Part shown: positions 59,991-64,000 of the stretch, piece by piece
Layout of the letters: the number at the start of each line of letters is the position of its first letter
Numbering within the stretch: the first letter of the stretch is position 1
Source of the DNA: Leguminivora glycinivorella
Taxonomy: Eukaryota > Arthropoda > Insecta > Lepidoptera > Tortricidae
DNA: 64,000 nt
Assembly (NCBI RefSeq): GCF_023078275.1
Contig: NC_062992.1
Span: 12,413,706 to 12,477,705, forward strand
Direction: 5' to 3'
Notes under the pieces: model-generated
Told to the model about the DNA's origin: nothing
The model's database searches: none
Seen by the model: the letters and a program-made list of their open reading frames with translations, nothing else
Translations under genes and position numbers: made by a program

Positions 59991-60130
59991 AGGAAAACAG
60001 ATAGCAAAATTGCATTTTATCCACAAGAGTGCAAAGTAATTTTCATACAAATTTTAACTTGATATCTTGAGCTGGCTGGTAGAAATTACCTAATAAATGA
60101 TGATTTTGAATTATAAATGTCGAAAAAATT
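59991..60130 (+). repeat. ACAGATAGCAAAATTGC repeat, copy 2
   Basis: Matches 28185-28345 in order and orientation. Confidence 0.6.
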
Positions 60131-60164
60131 TATAGATTTGATTTAGTTTGATCAACTTTTACGG

Positions 60165-60380
60165 CCAAATTCACCGATTTTCATAAAACATGGCTAAGAA
60201 CACTCCCGACTAACTCAGCTTTCAAACAAAAAGAAACTACTTAAGTCGAAATCGGTTCATCCGTTCGGGAGCTACGAAGCCACAGACAGATACACACACA
60301 AACAGACAGGCAAACAGACAGACAGACAGACAAACATGTCAAACTTATAACACCCCGTCGCTTTTGCGTCGGGGGTTAAA
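60165..60380 (-). mobile_element. R7 repeat, minus strand
   Basis: TTCATAAAACATGGCTAAGA to TTTTGCGTCGGGGGTTAAAA. Confidence 0.75.
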
Positions 60381-60483
60381 AATAGCGTAGCCATACGATT
60401 CCTTAAGGCCAAAGGATCATAAATTCTTTATAAAAGTTGTATTATAAGATCTTCAAGCTAGAATCTAGAATAAATAAAATAAT

Positions 60484-60912
60484 AGTTATTTGTTATACAA
60501 GGGGGCAAAGTTGTATTTTAACGCCGAGTGTGGAATTGAAAGACGAGCAAGTGAAAGGATTCTATAGTTGAACCACGAGCGAAGCGAGTGGTTCGAGAAT
60601 AGAATCCTGAACTTGCGAGTTTTTTAACACACGAGAAGTAAAATACATTTGCACCCGTGTGTAACACAAAACTTTTCCCCTCACTATAGCGAGGAAACTA
60701 CAACGCAAAAATTGCGTTTATCACTGCTTCCAGTAGTTCCGCAGGTGGTAAATCATCTTTATAACTGGATTCACCTACTTTTATCATTTTTAAAGCAGTT
60801 AATTTGACTTTATTCAAGGTCAAATTACTTTACCCACTAGTGGATAAAATGCGTTTTTACCCGCTGGTATTAAAGGACAAAACACGTGTTTCCGAGCCAG
60901 TGAGGGGAAAAT
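60484..60912 (+). mobile_element. R5 repeat, complete
   Basis: TAGTTATTTGTTATACAAGG to CGAGCCAGTGAGGGGAAAA, followed at once by SINE-1. Confidence 0.8.
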
Positions 60913-61157
60913 AAATAAATATTATAGGACATTCTTACACAGATTGACTGAGGCCCACGGTAAGCTCAAGAAGGCTTGTGTTGTGGGTACTCACACAACG
61001 ATATGTATAATATATAAATACTTATATATATAGAAAACATCCATGACTCAGGAACAAATATCTGTGCTCATCACACAAATAAATGCCCTTACCGGGATTC
61101 GAACCCGGGACCGCGGCGTAGCAGGCAGGGTCACTACCGACTGCACCAGACCGGTCG
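60913..61157 (-). mobile_element. SINE-1, full length, minus strand
   Basis: AATAAATATTATAGGACATT to CACCAGACCGGTCGTC. Confidence 0.85.
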
Positions 61158-61390
61158 TCAAAGGTCGTCGGTCGGTCGTCTGTGTTCAATCTAGAAGATT
61201 AAACACAGGGAAAAATATTTTATACTTAAGTACAAATGCAGTAAACTGTACCAGCTTTAAAATATATGTCGTGGGAGCGACCGGCGTTTGTCTCCGCGTT
61301 ATAATGCAGTTCCGAGCGTGGCGCAATTTCGACACAGACAGACGTACCTACACTCTTCGTTCTTAGAAATAATCCCTGTTCTGTGATAAT

Positions 61391-61480
61391 CAGAGATCGG
61401 ACGGATTTGCGACATTCTTAGTGACTTACGTCATTTTAATGACTTTTAGTATGAGATGACGCACAAAATTCCGATCTCTG
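61391..61480. mobile_element. 90-bp hAT-like MITE with perfect 8-bp duplication
   Basis: CAGAGATCGGA and TCCGATCTCTG are inverted ends. GTGATAAT lies at 61383-61390 and 61481-61488; it fits nTnnnnAn. The CAG/CTG ends are typical of hAT. Confidence 0.85.
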
Positions 61481-61537
61481 GTGATAATAATGGATATAAC
61501 TCGTGTCGTGTACAAAATCTAAACCTTTTTCTTATTA

Positions 61538-61650
61538 TTATAAATGGGCTTACTCTTGGCCACAGACTAGCCAAAGGCAAAGACGTGGCTTACGATGGAG
61601 TGAGCTCGCCCAGAAGATGCCTGTTCACTCAACTTGATTTGATTTGTTCA
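61538..61650 (+). repeat. GGGCTTACTCTTGGCC repeat, copy 2
   Basis: TATTATAAATGGGCTTACTC, CACAGACTAGCCAAAGGCAA, CTTGATTTGATTTG. Confidence 0.6.
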
Positions 61651-62222
61651 CTCGTGACCTGCACACCAATCTCTTGATTTTTCGTGAACGAAAATATTGA
61701 ATAGAATTCAGAATATGGAATCTTGAGCGTTGCGAGGATTTTAAGGCACTGTTCACCAGACCAACAAGAAAAAAATGTTAACTGTAAAACATCTAACTAG
61801 ATAAAAATCGTCAACTTTTTTTAACAATAGGTACCTAAATTAAAATATGTATGACATGACTTTGCACTCTTTTAATACATAGAAAAGAGTAAAGATACTA
61901 GTTTCAAAGATTGAGAGAGAATTTTAGAGAATTTCATTGTACCTAAGTATTATAAGTAATTATGTTCTAAGGAATAGTTCCTCAAAATTAACGGAAATCA
62001 ATGAAAACAGGTTTAGTAAGGCGGCGGAATTGAAAAAAGTCGTCTAGTTTTGAAGTTGATGTGACTGGAGAGTATACTGCTGACAAGTGGTATCGTTGTG
62101 ATCGGTAGACTTTACTGAGTACGAAATAATGACTTGTCACTTTCTCAGACTGTGGGGGGGTTAACTATGACGTCACAAAGATCGCGGTCCCGGGTTTCAA
62201 TTTTTTGCCAATTTGTCTAGAA
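61651..62222. other. No gene or recognised element seen
   Basis: Unassigned. A short GATCGCGGTCCCGGG phrase near 62182 recalls SINE-1 but is too short to call. Confidence 0.3.
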
Positions 62223-62680
62223 CCCCTTATCCAATTTTGAAAAATGAGGTGTCGATTGAAAGCGTATAACATGCTGATTAAGATTTATTATATGTGAAGA
62301 GTATAGTTTTGTTAGTTATTTTTTAATTAATAATAATGCAAAAAATACTTTTTTTTTACTCTCTTTTTTGATTTTTGTGACTCAAAAAGGCAATGAAAAC
62401 GGCCACTTAGCTAAAAAATATGTTATATAAATCATTTAACTACATTATTAAGCTATCTGTTGCTTTTTAAATTTCTACGATCGGATAATAAATAAGCAAA
62501 CTACAACCACATACCTGTAGGCGGGGAGTACCGATTGACACGCGTTCCCATACATTCGGCGTCTACCAAATTACACCTCGCGCAAAATTCGTTTCAAGCA
62601 GATATACCTCTAATCTTATTCATCGTAACCTATCAATATTGGTATCATTTGAAAGTACAATTAAAGTACTTTAAGAAACA

Positions 62681-62869
62681 ATGTCAATCATTTTCATAAA
62701 ATCAATAATCGCCAGTCTGTGGTGGTTACAAAGGAAAAAAGTGGGTATGCAATTTGACTGGTTTCCTAGGTTTGATACCCTAGACGAGTTTAAAAGGGGA
62801 GGTAAAGGTGACATATGGGTTGTTCTCTGGCCTAAAAGCTATACAGAGGGTCAGGGAGAAAAAAACTAG
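62681..62869 (+). CDS. Mirrored short ORF, left arm, unknown
   Basis: 62 codons from ATG to TAG. The peptide runs MSIIFIKSIIASLWWLQRKK, VGMQFDWFPRFDTLDEFKRG, GKGDIWVVLWPKSYTEGQGE. The N-terminal 15 residues are hydrophobic; the C-terminal part is Trp- and Gly-rich. I do not recognise it. The frame is kept in the other arm apart from its last residues. A T-rich stretch follows. Chance cannot be excluded. Confidence 0.3.
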   Translation: MSIIFIKSIIASLWWLQRKKVGMQFDWFPRFDTLDEFKRGGKGDIWVVLWPKSYTEGQGEKN

Positions 62870-63348
62870 GGTTTAAGTTTAGTTTTAAGTTATTTTTTCT
62901 TTTATTTGTTGATTTTATTGTGTTTAATTTTTTTGTAATTTTATCAAGGATACACATTGGTTTCTTTTGCTGAAAATTCCCTTTTTTATGAGAAATGTTA
63001 TGAATTTCATGGCATTTTCCGATAGAGACTAAAATTAACTTTCAAATAAGGCCACATAGTCATACTGATACATAGTCATACCCTTAATATTATATAAGTA
63101 AAAGTATGACTATGTGGCCTACTGATACATAGTCATACCCTTAATATTATATAAGTAAAAGTATGACTATGTGGCCTTATTTGAAAGTTAATTTTAGTCT
63201 CTATCGGAAAAAGCCATAAAATTCATAACATTTCTCATAAAAAAGGCAACTTTTAGCAAAAGAAACCAACGTGTATCCTTGATAAAATTACAAAAAAAAT
63301 TAACACAATAAAATCAACAAATAAAGGAAAAATAACTTAAAACTAAAC

Positions 63349-63543
63349 TTAAACCCTAGTTTTTCTCCCCTGACCCTCTGTGTAGCTTTTAGGCCAGAGA
63401 AAAACCCATATGTCACCTTTACCTCCCCTTTTAAACTCGTCTAGGGTATCAAACCTAGGAAACCAGTCAAATTGCATACCCACTTTTTTCCTTTGTAACC
63501 ACCACAGACTGGCGATTATTGATTTTAAAAAAATGATTGACAT
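63349..63543 (-). CDS. Mirrored short ORF, right arm, unknown
   Basis: 64 codons on the minus strand. Compared with the left arm it has I6L, V48F and a shifted last few residues (GRKTRV instead of GEKN) caused by a small length change in a G/A run; one further difference (TAT/TAC) is silent. Same arm position, so it is one ORF duplicated with the palindrome. Confidence 0.3.
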   Translation of the reverse strand: MSIIFLKSIIASLWWLQRKKVGMQFDWFPRFDTLDEFKRGGKGDIWVFLWPKSYTEGQGRKTRV

Positions 63544-64000
63544 TGTTTTTAAAGTACTTTAATTGTGCTTTCAAATGATATCAATATTGATAGGTTACGA
63601 TGAATAATATTAGAGGTATATCTGCTTGAAACGAATTTTGCGCGAGGTGTAATTTGGTAGACGCCGAATGTATGGGAACGCGTGTCAAGCGGTACTCCCC
63701 GCCTACAGGTATGTGGTTGTAGTTTGCTCATTTATTATCCGATCGTAGAAATTCAAAAAGCAACAGATAGCTTAATAATGTAGTTAAATGATTTATAAAA
63801 CATATTTTTTAGCTAAGTGGCCGTTTTCATTGCCTTTTGAGTCACAAAAATCAAAAAAGAGAGTAAAAAAAAACGTATTTTTTGCATTATTGTTAATTAA
63901 AAAATAACTAACAAAACTATACTTTTCACATATAATAAATCTTAATCAGCATGTTATACGCTTTCAATCGACACCTCATTTTTCAAAATTGGATAAGGGG

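Larger units (their letters stand above)
62223..64000. mobile_element. Large palindrome, arms of at least 840 bp, cut by the window end
   Basis: 62223-63065 and 63161-64000 are inverted copies with only a few differences per 100 bp (for example CCCCTTATCCAATTTTGAAA at 62223 against its inverse at 64000). The 95-bp centre holds a 57-bp unit twice in tandem (63066 and 63123), itself containing CATAGTCATAC and GTATGACTATG. The right arm is still paired at the last base, so the element continues outside. Likely a foldback transposon or an inverted duplication. Confidence 0.9.

Noticed and set aside
61043..61366. 107-codon plus-strand ORF beginning MTQEQISVL
   Set aside because: It reads through SINE-1; the same peptide start appears from the SINE copy at 12003 (minus frame).

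Overview
This is a piece of an insect nuclear genome, most likely a moth or butterfly (Lepidoptera). It is AT-rich and intron-bearing, has no bacterial-type operons, and is filled with short retroposons, truncated LINE 3' ends and small inverted-repeat DNA transposons of kinds I associate with lepidopteran genomes. Assignment to Lepidoptera is inference from remembered repeat families; no species is proposed.

The only convincing host gene is on the minus strand. Two exons (27524-27678, then 22965-23067, separated by a 4456-bp intron) splice in phase to make a complete eight-cysteine WAP (whey acidic protein) domain preceded by an acidic Asp-rich linker. Both exons have AG acceptors and GT donors. 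The pattern fits a secreted WAP protein, possibly the LEV-9-like WAP/Sushi type, but the Sushi part is not visible here. Much of the window is therefore probably intron or flank of this gene. Two weaker host-gene candidates are a Cys-rich open frame with 3'UTR-like sequence (30775-31005, plus) and a nine-codon possible first exon with promoter-like upstream sequence (45296-45451, plus).

Nearly everything else is mobile DNA. Retroposons: two tRNA-derived SINE families, many 5'-truncated LINE tails with target-site duplications, and four LINE-derived coding relics (5082-5204, 21645-21990, 39548-39760, 53595-53917). DNA elements: PIF/Harbinger-like elements with TTA/TAA duplications (721-823, 32129-32279, 40570-40711, 48410-48553), hAT-like elements with 8-bp duplications (43952-44086, 56641-56779, 61391-61480), TA-flanked elements, many long hairpins, and several layers of nesting whose insertion order can be read, in two cases with an empty site elsewhere in the window.

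Layout: 1-6 kb, SINEs, palindromes and dimeric double hairpins; 7-11.5 kb, two large TA-flanked elements with internal motif arrays, a foldback element with 121-bp tandem repeats and a nested hairpin; 12-21 kb, SINEs and LINE tails; 21.6-27.7 kb, LINE relic and the WAP gene; 28-36 kb, dense nested inverted-repeat elements; 36-49 kb, LINE tails, hairpins and the hAT/palindrome nest; 49.7-51.5 kb, quiet sequence; 51.5-62 kb, mixed repeats; 62.2 kb to the end, a palindrome of at least 1.78 kb with a 62-64-codon open frame mirrored in both arms and a right arm that runs out of the window. I see no CRISPR, operon, riboswitch or defence-type system. The most system-like novelties are the 62-64 kb palindrome and the TA-flanked AGGTAAA-ended element group.
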